Assembly: GCF_965216805.1 (NCBI RefSeq)
Contig: NZ_CBDCGN010000003.1
Span: 620,001 to 684,000, forward strand
Direction of reading: 5' to 3'
From: Panacagrimonas sp965216805
GTDB taxonomy: Bacteria > Pseudomonadota > Gammaproteobacteria > Nevskiales > Nevskiaceae
DNA length: 64,000 nt
Position 1 is the first letter of the stretch. Each line of letters begins with the position of its first letter. A program made the position numbers and the translations under genes. A model generated the notes under the pieces. It searched no databases, was not told where the DNA came from, and saw only the letters and a list, made by a program, of their open reading frames with translations. This document shows, piece by piece, positions 1 to 8,784 of the stretch.

Positions 1-1
1 G

Positions 2-988
2 GGTCCGCGGCTGGCCGATCTTTGGGATGGTGACGGCTGGAACCGCGATGCCATGCTCACCATCTTCCGTCACCACGACAACGCGGCTGTCGAGCGCGGC
101 TGGCATGGCGCGCTGCCCGATACCTTGTGGGTGATGGACTACCCGTTGCTGGAGCGCAGCTATTACCAGCTGGTGGTCAACTTCAACGTCTTCGGCAGCG
201 TGTCGCACCAGTTGCAGACCCGCCTGTACTTCGACCTGATCCGCAACGAGGGCGAGTACAACTTCCTGCGCTTTCTGCCGGCGTCGGAGCGCAAGAAACT
301 GCGCGACGCCTGGTACGCGGACTCCGGCAAGATCAAGCTCTTCACCACCTACGCCAAGCCGGACGATCAGGTGCCCACGCAGATCGTCTATCGGACCGAC
401 GACCCCAAGGCGGAATTTGCCGGGCAGGTGCTGGAACGCCTGCGCAAGGTTCGCGGTCCGGCCGATCTGCTCAACCGTTGCGAGCAGGAGCGATGCGAGC
501 GCCAAAGCGATAGCGCGGTTCGACGGCAGGTCGAGCACGCCCTGCGCACCTTTGCCGGCGTGCGCGCGGCGCAGTTGCCGGTGATCGCCCTGCTACCCGA
601 ACTGGTGTACCTGCGCGTGACCGCTCCGGGCGGCGAACGCATGGTGTATTCGCTGGTGCATAACCGCGCGCACAGCAATGTGGCATTTCTGCTCGGCGAA
701 GAGCTGCGGCGCGAACCGGACAAGGACACCCTCAGCGTGCTGCCGGGGATTCTGGGCAGCTATCCCAATTTCATCTTCGACGTGGCGGCGCCGGACATCG
801 AAGCCTTCGTCGAACGCCTCGCCAGCATCACCAAAGCCGCGGAACTGGAACCGCTGGTCGAGCGCTGGGGCGTACGCCGCACGCATCCGGCGTTCTGGGA
901 GATCTTTCACGACTTCACGCGCTACGTGGAGCAGACCGATCCGGTCGAAGCCGCCCTGTTCGATTTGAACCGCTACGAGAATCTATAG
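2..988 (+). CDS. cti: Fatty acid cis/trans isomerase, C-terminal part (5' truncated by window)
   Basis: Periplasmic haem enzyme that converts cis-unsaturated membrane fatty acids to trans, stiffening the membrane under solvent stress. The frame is open from base 2, so the window holds only about the last 328 residues of a family of roughly 770. The visible part contains the family's conserved stretches, including DLWDGDGWN at the left edge and the PDTLWVMDYPLLER and FNVFGSVSHQLQTRLYFD segments. The N-terminal signal peptide and CXXCH haem site lie outside. The gene ends a few bases inside the end of the convergent paaX. A role in solvent tolerance fits the styrene genes nearby, but that link is inference. 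Confidence 0.9.
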   Translation, partial: GPRLADLWDGDGWNRDAMLTIFRHHDNAAVERGWHGALPDTLWVMDYPLLERSYYQLVVNFNVFGSVSHQLQTRLYFDLIRNEGEYNFLRFLPASERKKLRDAWYADSGKIKLFTTYAKPDDQVPTQIVYRTDDPKAEFAGQVLERLRKVRGPADLLNRCEQERCERQSDSAVRRQVEHALRTFAGVRAAQLPVIALLPELVYLRVTAPGGERMVYSLVHNRAHSNVAFLLGEELRREPDKDTLSVLPGILGSYPNFIFDVAAPDIEAFVERLASITKAAELEPLVERWGVRRTHPAFWEIFHDFTRYVEQTDPVEAALFDLNRYENL

Positions 989-1918
989 CCCGCCGAAGCG
1001 CTCGTGCAGACGCATGCCCAGCCGCGAACTGCTGACCGCGGAGGTGTCGACACCGGCCACCGCGCGGACGTGCGCCTGCGCCGGGCGATAGGTCACACGG
1101 TAGATTTCGCGACATAGGCGATATGCCTGCAGGCCGGGCCAGTCGGTCGGCAGCATCGCCTGCGGCAGGCGCGGGTCGTGCAAGGTGGCGCGGCGAAACG
1201 AGTGGATCAGCAGGGTCTGTACCGCAAACGCCTGCGCCGGCGAAACGCCGAGCGACGCCAGGCGCTCGTGCAGCGGTTCGAAGCGCTGCAGAAAGGTCAG
1301 GTAGCGGCTGCCGATGTCGTGCAGATCCCAGCAGCTTTCGACCAGCGTGAGCGCGGACTCTGTGGCAAAGCCTTCGAGCGAGCGTGCGCTGAAGGCCACG
1401 GCCCGCTCGGCCAGTTTCAGATCGTCCAGGATCTGCTGCAGCACCTCGGTCTTGGCCGCAGGGTGCAGCAGCACGCCCGGGGTCGGCGAGGCGTAGCCCT
1501 CCCATTCCAGCTCGCGTCGCAGCTCCAGCCGGTCGGGTCCGCCGTCGCCGTTGCTGCGCGGCAGGATCACCACCGTCCAATTGCCGTCCCAGTCCTGCGG
1601 CGGCGGCGTGTAGATGCGGCTGTAGGCGGCGTCGAAGCGGCGGATGCCGGAGGCGGTGAGCGAGTAGTGGCTGCGCCGGCCCTCGCGTTGCGCGCTGAGC
1701 CAGTCCTCCTCCACCAGCCGGAAAGCGCTGGTGCGAACCAGCCGTTCGTTGACGCCCAGCGGCGCCAGCAGATCGATCAGCCCGCCCAGCCACACGCCCG
1801 CGGCGTAGGGCGCGATGGCATCGCCGAAAACGCTGACGATCAAGGACTTGGAACGCGGCTCTTCTTCTTTGAGGTAGCGCCGGACCCAATCGTCGACGCT
1901 GAAGTTCTTGCGGGGCAT
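983..1918 (-). CDS. paaX: Phenylacetate operon repressor PaaX
   Basis: GntR-like winged-helix repressor that in known systems is released from DNA by phenylacetyl-CoA. The 311-residue length matches the family (about 305-320). The N-terminal helix-turn-helix lies in the first 90 residues (VSVFGDAIAPYAAGVWLGGL and NERLVRTSAFRLVEEDWL), followed by the typical RRSHYSLTASGIRRF wing. The gene is divergent from paaA. A spaced inverted repeat overlapping a promoter sits in the gap between them, so PaaX probably controls the paa run directly. Confidence 0.93.
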   Translation of the reverse strand: MPRKNFSVDDWVRRYLKEEEPRSKSLIVSVFGDAIAPYAAGVWLGGLIDLLAPLGVNERLVRTSAFRLVEEDWLSAQREGRRSHYSLTASGIRRFDAAYSRIYTPPPQDWDGNWTVVILPRSNGDGGPDRLELRRELEWEGYASPTPGVLLHPAAKTEVLQQILDDLKLAERAVAFSARSLEGFATESALTLVESCWDLHDIGSRYLTFLQRFEPLHERLASLGVSPAQAFAVQTLLIHSFRRATLHDPRLPQAMLPTDWPGLQAYRLCREIYRVTYRPAQAHVRAVAGVDTSAVSSSRLGMRLHERFGGL

Positions 1919-1990
1919 TGATCGCCGCTGACTCGGTAAACCGGCACATGGTAGCGAGTGGGCGGATTCATGCGTTACCGCCGGCCATCG

Positions 1991-2036
1991 TGATACATAT
2001 TGAAGGTTGACATCGCTAGTGTTCGTATCAAATAAT
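1991..2036 (+). promoter_or_regulatory. paaA promoter with candidate PaaX operator
   Basis: A TTGACA -35 box (2007-2012) is followed after 18 bases by AATAAT (2031-2036). Inverted half-sites TGATAC (1991-1996) and GTATCA (2025-2030), 28 bases apart, bracket the -35 box and fill the spacer up to the -10. PaaX of E. coli is known to bind widely spaced inverted half-sites of similar sequence. Binding here would block RNA polymerase. The operator assignment is inference. Confidence 0.6.
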
Positions 2037-2060
2037 ATTCATCCGGACAGGAGGCGTGAC

Positions 2061-3050
2061 ATGTACGCACAGATGGTGGACACCGGCACCAAGGTGGCCG
2101 GCGCAGAATCGAGTGCAGAGGAGCAGGCCTTTCAGGTGCGCCTGGACGCCGACATCCGCATCGAGCCGCAGGACTGGATGCCACAGCGTTACCGCAATAC
2201 GCTGATCCGCCAGATCAGCCAGCACGCGCATTCGGAGATCGTCGGGCAGCTGCCGGAGGGCAACTGGATCACCCGGGCGCCCACCCTCAAGCGCAAGGCG
2301 ATCCTGCTGGCCAAGGTGCAGGACGAGGCGGGACACGGCCTGTACCTCTACTCGGCGGCGGAGACCCTGGGAGTGTCGCGCGATCAGATGGTGGACGATC
2401 TGCACTCGGGCAAGGCCAAGTATTCGTCCATCTTCAACTATCCCACCCTGACCTGGGCGGATATCGGCACCATCGGCTGGCTGGTGGACGGCGCGGCGAT
2501 CATGAACCAGATCCCGCTGTGCCGATGCTCTTACGGCCCTTACGCGCGCGCCATGATCCGCGTGTGCAAGGAAGAGGCGTTCCACATGCGCCAGGGCTAC
2601 GACATCATGATGGCGCTGTGTCGCGGCACGCCCGAGCAGAAGGCGATGGCGCAGGACGCGCTCAACCGCTGGTGGTGGCCGAGCCTGATGATGTTCGGCC
2701 CGCCGGACGGCGACTCGGTGCACAGCGAACAGTCCAGGCAATGGAAGATCAAGCTGTTCACCAACGACGAACTGCGCCAGAAGATGGTCGATCAGACCGT
2801 CCCGCAAGCCGAGTACCTGGGCCTGACCATCCCCGATCCGGACCTCAAGTGGAACGCCGAGCGCGGTCACTACGACTACGGCGCGATCGACTGGGACGAG
2901 TTCTACAACGTGATCAAGGGCAACGGTCCCTGCAATCGCGAGCGCATCGCCACCCGCCGATCGGCCTGGGAGGACGGCACCTGGTTTCGCGACGCGCTGG
3001 TGGCGCATGCGCAGAAGAAGGCGTCGCGCGAAATGTCCGAAGCCGCCTAG
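2061..3050 (+). CDS. paaA: Phenylacetyl-CoA 1,2-epoxidase subunit A
   Basis: Catalytic di-iron subunit of the PaaABCDE complex, which epoxidises the ring of phenylacetyl-CoA. Ferritin-like fold; carboxylate and histidine metal ligands are visible in KVQDEAGHGLYLYSAAE and CKEEAFHMRQGYD. The ATG at 2061 is chosen because GGAGG precedes it by 6 bases and MYAQMVDTG is the usual N-terminus; an upstream in-frame TTG lies inside the promoter. 329 residues, normal for the family. First gene of the paaABCDE run. Confidence 0.96.
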   Translation: MYAQMVDTGTKVAGAESSAEEQAFQVRLDADIRIEPQDWMPQRYRNTLIRQISQHAHSEIVGQLPEGNWITRAPTLKRKAILLAKVQDEAGHGLYLYSAAETLGVSRDQMVDDLHSGKAKYSSIFNYPTLTWADIGTIGWLVDGAAIMNQIPLCRCSYGPYARAMIRVCKEEAFHMRQGYDIMMALCRGTPEQKAMAQDALNRWWWPSLMMFGPPDGDSVHSEQSRQWKIKLFTNDELRQKMVDQTVPQAEYLGLTIPDPDLKWNAERGHYDYGAIDWDEFYNVIKGNGPCNRERIATRRSAWEDGTWFRDALVAHAQKKASREMSEAA

Positions 3051-3101
3051 CGCGATTCACCCAATTCCGAGGACGGGATCGCAAGGCCCCGATCAAAAGC
3101 G

Positions 3102-3386
3102 ATGACCACTCAATGGCCCCTGTGGGAAATCTTCATCCGTAGTCAGCACGGCCTGGCGCATCGCCATGTCGGCAGCCTCCACGCGCCGGACGCCGCCATG
3201 GCGATCAACAACGCGCGCGATGTCTACACGCGACGCAACGAGGGCGTCAGCATCTGGGCGGTGAAGTCGGCCGACATCGCCGCCAGCAGCCCGGACGACA
3301 AGGCGCCGCTGTTCGATCCTGCCAACAGCAAGGTGTACCGGCATCCCACCTTCTTTCCGATGCCGGACGAAGTGAAGGGCCTTTGA
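3102..3386 (+). CDS. paaB: Phenylacetyl-CoA epoxidase subunit B
   Basis: Small structural subunit of the epoxidase, thought to link PaaAC heterodimers. 94 residues, as expected. It shows the characteristic WPLWEIFIRSQHGLAHRHVG start and the NARDVYTRRNEGVSIWAV segment. Its TGA overlaps a possible TTG start of paaC, suggesting translational coupling. Confidence 0.95.
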   Translation: MTTQWPLWEIFIRSQHGLAHRHVGSLHAPDAAMAINNARDVYTRRNEGVSIWAVKSADIAASSPDDKAPLFDPANSKVYRHPTFFPMPDEVKGL

Positions 3387-3388
3387 AC

Positions 3389-4156
3389 ATGGCCGCCGCA
3401 GACCCGGCCGTCCGCGTCCAGTACCTGCTGCACCTGGGCGACAACACGTTGATCCTGAGCCAGCGCCTGTCCGAATGGTGCGGCAAAGGACCGGCGCTGG
3501 AAGAGGACATGGCGCTGACCAACGTGGCGCTGGACCTGCTTGGGCAGGCGCGGCTGTGGCTGAGCCTCGCTGCCGAGCTGCAGGGTGGGGACGCCGACGA
3601 AGATCGCCTGGCCTATCACCGCGACGCGCCGCAGTTCCGCAACCTGCTGCTGGTGGAACAGCCCAACGGCAGTTACGCCGATACGCTGGTGCGCCAGTTC
3701 CTGTTCGATGCCTGGCATCTGCTGGCCCTGCGCGAGCTGACGCGATCCGGCGATACACGCATCGCCGATATCGCCGCCAAGTCGCTCAAGGAAGTCAGCT
3801 ATCACCTGCGCCGCAGCAGCGATCTGCTGGTCCGGCTGGGCGATGGCACCGCCGTCAGCCGCGAGCTGATGCAGGACGCGGTGGATGCGCTGTGGCGTTT
3901 TACCGGCGAGATGTTCGATGCCGATGCGGTGGACGCTGCGATGACCGCGGCAGGCTCCGGTTTTGACCCCGCATCGCTACGCGACGAGTGGCTGGGCTAC
4001 GTTCGCGAAGTGCTGGACGAGGCCACCCTGAAGATGCCACCGGCCGATGCCTGGATGCAGCGCGGTGGCAAGCGTGGCGTGCACACCGAACACCTGAGCC
4101 GCCTGCTTGCCGAAATGCAGGTGCTGCAGCGCGCGCATCCTGGCGCGAGCTGGTAG
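3389..4156 (+). CDS. paaC: Phenylacetyl-CoA epoxidase subunit C
   Basis: Ferritin-like structural partner of PaaA, which lost the catalytic di-iron site and helps bind substrate. 255 residues from the ATG at 3389 (a TTG two codons upstream overlaps the paaB stop and is an alternative). Recognised by LLHLGDNTLILSQRLSEWCG, DLLGQARLWLS and the C-terminal RGGKRGVHTEHLSRLLAEMQ. It directly follows paaB and is followed after 7 bases by paaD. Confidence 0.95.
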   Translation: MAAADPAVRVQYLLHLGDNTLILSQRLSEWCGKGPALEEDMALTNVALDLLGQARLWLSLAAELQGGDADEDRLAYHRDAPQFRNLLLVEQPNGSYADTLVRQFLFDAWHLLALRELTRSGDTRIADIAAKSLKEVSYHLRRSSDLLVRLGDGTAVSRELMQDAVDALWRFTGEMFDADAVDAAMTAAGSGFDPASLRDEWLGYVREVLDEATLKMPPADAWMQRGGKRGVHTEHLSRLLAEMQVLQRAHPGASW

Positions 4157-4163
4157 CAGATCC

Positions 4164-4703
4164 ATGAGCGAGGTCGCCACGCGCGCATCGGTGCAGGACG
4201 TCTGGCGCTGGCTGGCGCAAGTTCCGGATCCCGAGATTCCGGCGATTTCCATCGTCGACCTGGGCATCGTGCGCGAGGTGCGCTGGGACGACTCGCAATT
4301 TCCCGCAACCCTGATGGTGACGGTGACGCCAACCTACTCGGGCTGCCCTGCCACCGAGGTCATCGCCCAATCCATCCGCGAGACCCTGCAGCAGCACGGT
4401 ATCGAACAGCCGGCGCTGCAGATGCGCCTGTCTCCTGCCTGGACTACCGACTGGCTGGCGCCGGCTGCAAAAGAGAAGTTGCGCGCCTACGGCATCGCGC
4501 CGCCGCAGGGATTGGCGAGCGAGCAGACGATCGACATCAGCCGTCTCACGCGGCGCCCACCGGCGACGCCGGTGGCGGTGAACTGTCCGTGCTGCGGCTC
4601 GCGCCACACTGAAGTCACCAGCCAGTTCGGCGCCACGCCGTGCAAGGCCTTGTACGTATGCCGCGCCTGTGCGGAGCCTTTCGACTATTTCAAATGCCAC
4701 TGA
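4164..4703 (+). CDS. paaD: Phenylacetyl-CoA epoxidase maturation protein D
   Basis: DUF59/MIP18-type protein needed for epoxidase activity, probably in metal or Fe-S loading. 179 residues. The N-terminal two thirds carry the DUF59 signature (VPDPEIPAISIVDLGIVR and YSGCPATEVI). The C-terminus has a zinc-ribbon-like pair of cysteine knuckles (CPCCGS and CRAC), as in other PaaD proteins. The ATG at 4164 is preferred over an in-frame upstream start that would extend into paaC. Confidence 0.94.
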   Translation: MSEVATRASVQDVWRWLAQVPDPEIPAISIVDLGIVREVRWDDSQFPATLMVTVTPTYSGCPATEVIAQSIRETLQQHGIEQPALQMRLSPAWTTDWLAPAAKEKLRAYGIAPPQGLASEQTIDISRLTRRPPATPVAVNCPCCGSRHTEVTSQFGATPCKALYVCRACAEPFDYFKCH

Positions 4704-4740
4704 CGCGCACGCCGACACTGGCCGCGAACCCGAGAACAGG

Positions 4741-5817
4741 ATGAGCAAGTTCCACCCACTGCAGGTTGCCGAGGTCAAGCCGGAAACGCGCGATGCGATG
4801 GTGGTGACCTTCGCCGTGCCCAGCGATCAGGCCGAGGCGTTCCGCTACAGCGCCGGGCAGCATCTGACCTTGAAGGCGCACATCGACGGCGAGGAAGTGC
4901 GCCGCTCCTACTCGATCTGTTCCGCCGAGCAGGAACAGAAGCTGCGCGTGGCGATCAAGCGCATCGACGACGGGCTGTTTTCCAGTTGGGCCGCCGAGCA
5001 CCTCAAGCCGGGCAGCCGCATCGAGGTGATGGAGCCTTCCGGTCACTTCAACGTGCCCTTGCAACCGGAACTGGCGCGGCATCACGTGGCGTTTGCTTCC
5101 GGCAGTGGCATCACGCCGATCCTGTCGCTGATCAAGACCACGCTCGCCGCCGAGCCCGCAAGCCGATTCACCCTGATCTACGGCAACCGCTCCTCCAGTA
5201 GCGTGATCTTCAAGGAGGAACTGGAGGACCTGAAAGACCGCTACATGACGCGGCTGAATCTGGTCTACATCCTCAGTCGCGAGCAGCAGGATGTGGATCT
5301 GTTCAATGGCCGCATCGACGCAGAAAAGTGCGATCAACTGCTGAGCCGATGGGTCGACGCCTCCGGCATCGACGTGGCCTACATCTGCGGGCCGCAGAGC
5401 ATGATGGAACAGGTGCAGGAGCGGCTGTTGGCCAAGGGTCTGGCCAAGTCGCAGATCAAGCTGGAACTGTTTGCCGCCGCCATGCACAAGGGCCCGCGGC
5501 CGCAACGCAAGGCCGTGGTCAAGGGCGACGAAGGCTGCCAGGTCACGGTGATCCACCACGGCCTGACCCGCGTGTTCTCCATGCCAAAAAACAAGGAGTC
5601 GGTGCTGGACGCGGCGCTGGAGCAGGGCATCGAGCTGCCCTATTCCTGCAAGGGCGGCGTATGCAGCACCTGCCGCTGCAAACTGATCAAGGGCGAAGTG
5701 GACATGGACGCCAACTATTCGCTGGAAGACTACGAACTGGCGCGCGGCTTCGTGCTGACCTGTCAGAGCTTTCCGATTACCGACCAACTGCTGATCGACC
5801 TGGATCAGGAGACCTGA
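4741..5817 (+). CDS. paaE: Phenylacetyl-CoA epoxidase reductase subunit E
   Basis: NAD(P)H-dependent flavoprotein that feeds electrons to PaaA. 358 residues. Domains in order: FAD-binding ferredoxin-reductase barrel (RRSYSIC near residue 60), NAD(P)-binding domain (GSGITPILS; CGPQSMME), and a C-terminal plant-type [2Fe-2S] ferredoxin (SCKGGVCSTCRC, then LTCQS). The ATG at 4741 is preceded by ACAGG; an upstream in-frame start would overlap paaD. A repeat-bearing gap of 127 bases separates it from paaZ. Confidence 0.95.
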   Translation: MSKFHPLQVAEVKPETRDAMVVTFAVPSDQAEAFRYSAGQHLTLKAHIDGEEVRRSYSICSAEQEQKLRVAIKRIDDGLFSSWAAEHLKPGSRIEVMEPSGHFNVPLQPELARHHVAFASGSGITPILSLIKTTLAAEPASRFTLIYGNRSSSSVIFKEELEDLKDRYMTRLNLVYILSREQQDVDLFNGRIDAEKCDQLLSRWVDASGIDVAYICGPQSMMEQVQERLLAKGLAKSQIKLELFAAAMHKGPRPQRKAVVKGDEGCQVTVIHHGLTRVFSMPKNKESVLDAALEQGIELPYSCKGGVCSTCRCKLIKGEVDMDANYSLEDYELARGFVLTCQSFPITDQLLIDLDQET

Positions 5818-5821
5818 AAAG

Positions 5822-5936
5822 TTTTTCCACGGAATTCACGGATCACCATAGACCGACACGGATCAAGCGCTGGGCGCAGTCCGAGGTCATTCGTGTTGAT
5901 CCGCGGCAATCGTTCTGTGGCCCCCGAATCGAGGAG
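5822..5936. repeat. Degenerate CCACGGAT-type interspersed inverted repeat
   Basis: Between paaE and paaZ. The left part reads CCACGGAATTCACGGATCAC followed by GACACGGATC. The right part (about 5888-5924) carries a degenerate complement (TCGTGTTGATCCGCGGCAAT, then CTGTGGC). Related units occur at 10972-11000 and 54722-54857. No coding capacity is seen. Confidence 0.5.
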
Positions 5937-5944
5937 AGAAGTAC

Positions 5945-7975
5945 ATGAGGAACCTTGCAAGCTACGCTGCAGGACAATGGCGAACCGGTGAAGGTGGCGA
6001 CACCACGCTCAATGCCATCACCGGCGTGCCGGTGGCGCGAGTGTCGAGCAAAGGTCTCGATTTTGCGGCCATGCTCGAGCATGGCCGCAAGGTGGGTAGC
6101 CCTGCGCTGCGCACGCTGACGTTCCACCAGCGCGCGATGAAGCTCAAAGCCTTGGGCCAGTACCTGTCGGAACACAAGGACGAGTTCTACGCGCTGTCCG
6201 CCGCCACCGGCGCCAGCAAGGTCGATTCGATGATCGACATCGACGGCGGTTTCGGCACCCTGTTCGCTTACGCCAGCAAGGGCCGGCGCGAACTGCCCAA
6301 CGCCAGCTTCATCATCGACGGCTCGCCGGAGATCATGAGCAAGACCGGCAGCTTCGTCGGTCAGCACATCATGACGCCGCTCAAGGGCGTGGCGGTACAC
6401 ATCAACGCCTTCAACTTTCCGGTGTGGGGCATGCTGGAAAAGCTGGCGGTGAATCTGCTGGCCGGCGTGCCCGCCATCGTCAAACCGGCCAGCCAGACCG
6501 CGTACCTGACGGAAGTCGTGTTCAAGCGCATGGTGGAGTCGCAGATCTTCCCGGAAGGCTCGTTCCAGCTCATCTGCGGCAGCGTCGGCGACCTGCTCGA
6601 TCACCTGACCGGGCAGGACGTGGTGACCTTTACCGGCTCGGCCTCCACCGGCCACAAGCTGCGCGCGCATCCGGCCATCGTACGCAACAGCGTGCGCTTC
6701 ACCATGGAAGCGGACTCGCTCAACTGTTCCATCCTGGGTCCGGATGCGGTGCCCGGTACGCCGGAGTTCGATCTCTACGTCAAGGAGGTCGTCCGCGAGA
6801 TGACCACCAAATGCGGGCAGAAGTGCACCGCCATCCGCCGCGCGTTCGTGCCGCGCGCGCAGATCCCCGCGGTGCTCGACGCGCTCAAGGCGCGGCTGTC
6901 CAAGGTGGTGGTGGGCGATCCTTCGGTAGAAGGGGTGACCATGGGCGCCCTGGCCAGCACCGCGCAGCGCGACGAGGTGCGCAACGCGGTCGGACGCCTG
7001 CGGGATGCCGCCGAGCTGGTATTCGGCGATCCGCAGAACTTCAGCGTGACCGGTGCCGATGCGCACCAAGGGGCGTTCCTGTCGCCGCTGCTGCTGCATT
7101 GCCAGACGCCCAAGACCAGCGCGGTCGTACACGAGGTGGAAGCCTTCGGTCCGGTCTCCACCGTCATGCCCTACGACGATGTGGCCGACGCCATCGAGCT
7201 TGCCGCCCGCGGCGAAGGCAGTCTGGTCGGATCGATCTTCACCTACGACAACGCATTCGCGCGCGAAATGGTCTTGGGCGCGGCCAGTCATCACGGTCGC
7301 CTGCTGATCGTTAATCGCGACTGTGCCAAGGAGTCCACCGGCCATGGCTCGCCGATGCCGGTGCTGATTCACGGTGGACCGGGCCGCGCCGGCGGCGGCG
7401 AGGAAATGGGCGGCGTGCGCGGCGTCCATCACTACCTGCAACGCACCGCGCTGCAGGGGTCGCCGGCCACGCTCACCGCCATCACCGGGCAGTGGATCGT
7501 CGGCACACCGCGCACGGAAGGCATTCATCCGTTTCGCAAGAACCTCGACGAGCTGCAGCTCGGCGACACCATCAAGGCCGGCCCCAAGCTGATCACCCTG
7601 GAAGACATCGAACACTTCGCCCACTTCACCGGCGATACGTTCTACGCGCACATGGACGAAGCGGCCGCTGCCGCCAACCCCTTCTTCGGCGGTCGCGTCG
7701 CGCACGGCTACTACATCCTGTCGGTTGCCGCGGGGCTGTTCGTGCAACCGGACCCGGGGCCGGTGCTGGCCAATTACGGTCTCGACAATCTGCGCTTCGT
7801 GACGCCGGCCAAACCGGGCGATTCGCTCAGTGTCACGCTCACGGCCAAGCACAAGAATCCTCGTATCACCGAGAACTACGGCGAGGTGCGCTGGGATACC
7901 GTGGTGACCAATCAGGACGGCAAGGTGGTGGCGCAGTACGACGTGCTGACCATGGTCGAAAAGGCGCCTGCATAG
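5945..7975 (+). CDS. paaZ: Bifunctional oxepin-CoA hydrolase / semialdehyde dehydrogenase
   Basis: Opens the oxepin-CoA ring and oxidises the resulting semialdehyde to 3-oxo-5,6-didehydrosuberyl-CoA. 676 residues, close to the E. coli protein. The N-terminal aldehyde dehydrogenase domain (about 1-520) has the general base Glu255 (MEADSLNC) and catalytic Cys294 (CGQKCTAIRRAF). The C-terminal MaoC-type hydratase domain (about 530-676) has HFTGDTFYAHMD and GGRVAHGYYILS. AGGAGAG precedes the ATG. The fusion is intact, so both steps can be carried out. Confidence 0.96.
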   Translation: MRNLASYAAGQWRTGEGGDTTLNAITGVPVARVSSKGLDFAAMLEHGRKVGSPALRTLTFHQRAMKLKALGQYLSEHKDEFYALSAATGASKVDSMIDIDGGFGTLFAYASKGRRELPNASFIIDGSPEIMSKTGSFVGQHIMTPLKGVAVHINAFNFPVWGMLEKLAVNLLAGVPAIVKPASQTAYLTEVVFKRMVESQIFPEGSFQLICGSVGDLLDHLTGQDVVTFTGSASTGHKLRAHPAIVRNSVRFTMEADSLNCSILGPDAVPGTPEFDLYVKEVVREMTTKCGQKCTAIRRAFVPRAQIPAVLDALKARLSKVVVGDPSVEGVTMGALASTAQRDEVRNAVGRLRDAAELVFGDPQNFSVTGADAHQGAFLSPLLLHCQTPKTSAVVHEVEAFGPVSTVMPYDDVADAIELAARGEGSLVGSIFTYDNAFAREMVLGAASHHGRLLIVNRDCAKESTGHGSPMPVLIHGGPGRAGGGEEMGGVRGVHHYLQRTALQGSPATLTAITGQWIVGTPRTEGIHPFRKNLDELQLGDTIKAGPKLITLEDIEHFAHFTGDTFYAHMDEAAAAANPFFGGRVAHGYYILSVAAGLFVQPDPGPVLANYGLDNLRFVTPAKPGDSLSVTLTAKHKNPRITENYGEVRWDTVVTNQDGKVVAQYDVLTMVEKAPA

Positions 7976-7984
7976 GAGACCCAG

Positions 7985-8779
7985 ATGAGCTACGAAAACA
8001 TCCTGTTTCAGAACGACCACGGCATTGCCCGTATCACCCTCAACCGGCCGGACCGTCTCAACAGCTTCACGGTGGCCATGCACGCAGAGTTGCGCGACGC
8101 CATCGGCAAGGTCAGGGCGGATGCCGGTGCGCGCGTATTGCTGCTGACCGGCGCGGGGCGCGGCTTCTGTGCCGGGCAGGATCTGGCGGATCGCGGCGCG
8201 GTCGCCGAGGGCGACGCCAAGGTCGACCTGGGTCAGACCGTGCGCGAGTGGTGGGCGCCGCTGGTGACGAGCCTGCGCACCCTGCCGCTGCCGGTGGTGT
8301 CCGCGGTCAACGGCGTCGCGGCCGGCGCCGGTGCCAACGTGGCGCTGGCCGGCGATCTGGTCATCGCCACCCAATCCGCCAGCTTCATCCAGCCGTTCTG
8401 CAAGCTCGGCCTGATTCCCGACACCGGCGGCACCTGGATACTGCCGCGCGCGGTCGGCACCGCGCGTGCGATGGGCCTGGCCATGCTGGGCGACAAGCTC
8501 AGCGCCGATCAGGCGCAGCAATGGGGCCTGATCTGGAAGTCGGTGGCCGACGCGCAATTCAAGGACGAGGTCGAGAAGCTGCTGACGCACCTGGCGCAGG
8601 CGCCCACCCGCGGGCTGGCACGCACCAAGGAATTGATCCTGGGCAGCGGCTCGCTGACCCTGGAGCAGGCCTTGGAACGCGAGGCAGACGCCATGCACGA
8701 ACTGGGCTACAGCGATGACTATGCCGAAGGCGTCGCCGCTTTCAAGGAAAAACGCAACGCCAGCTTCACCGGCCGGTGA
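7985..8779 (+). CDS. paaG: 1,2-epoxyphenylacetyl-CoA isomerase (enoyl-CoA hydratase family)
   Basis: Crotonase-fold enzyme that isomerises ring-1,2-epoxyphenylacetyl-CoA to oxepin-CoA. 264 residues. Oxyanion-hole segments ARVLLLTGAGRGFCAGQDL and VNGVAAGAGANVALAGDLVI are present, followed by CKLGLIPDTGGTWILPR, whose Asp is the catalytic residue in PaaG. It follows paaZ by 9 bases with its own AGGAGA ribosome site. paaB-type enoyl hydratases are similar, but position and the DTGGTW motif favour PaaG. Confidence 0.93.
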   Translation: MSYENILFQNDHGIARITLNRPDRLNSFTVAMHAELRDAIGKVRADAGARVLLLTGAGRGFCAGQDLADRGAVAEGDAKVDLGQTVREWWAPLVTSLRTLPLPVVSAVNGVAAGAGANVALAGDLVIATQSASFIQPFCKLGLIPDTGGTWILPRAVGTARAMGLAMLGDKLSADQAQQWGLIWKSVADAQFKDEVEKLLTHLAQAPTRGLARTKELILGSGSLTLEQALEREADAMHELGYSDDYAEGVAAFKEKRNASFTGR

Positions 8780-8784
8780 GCGCA

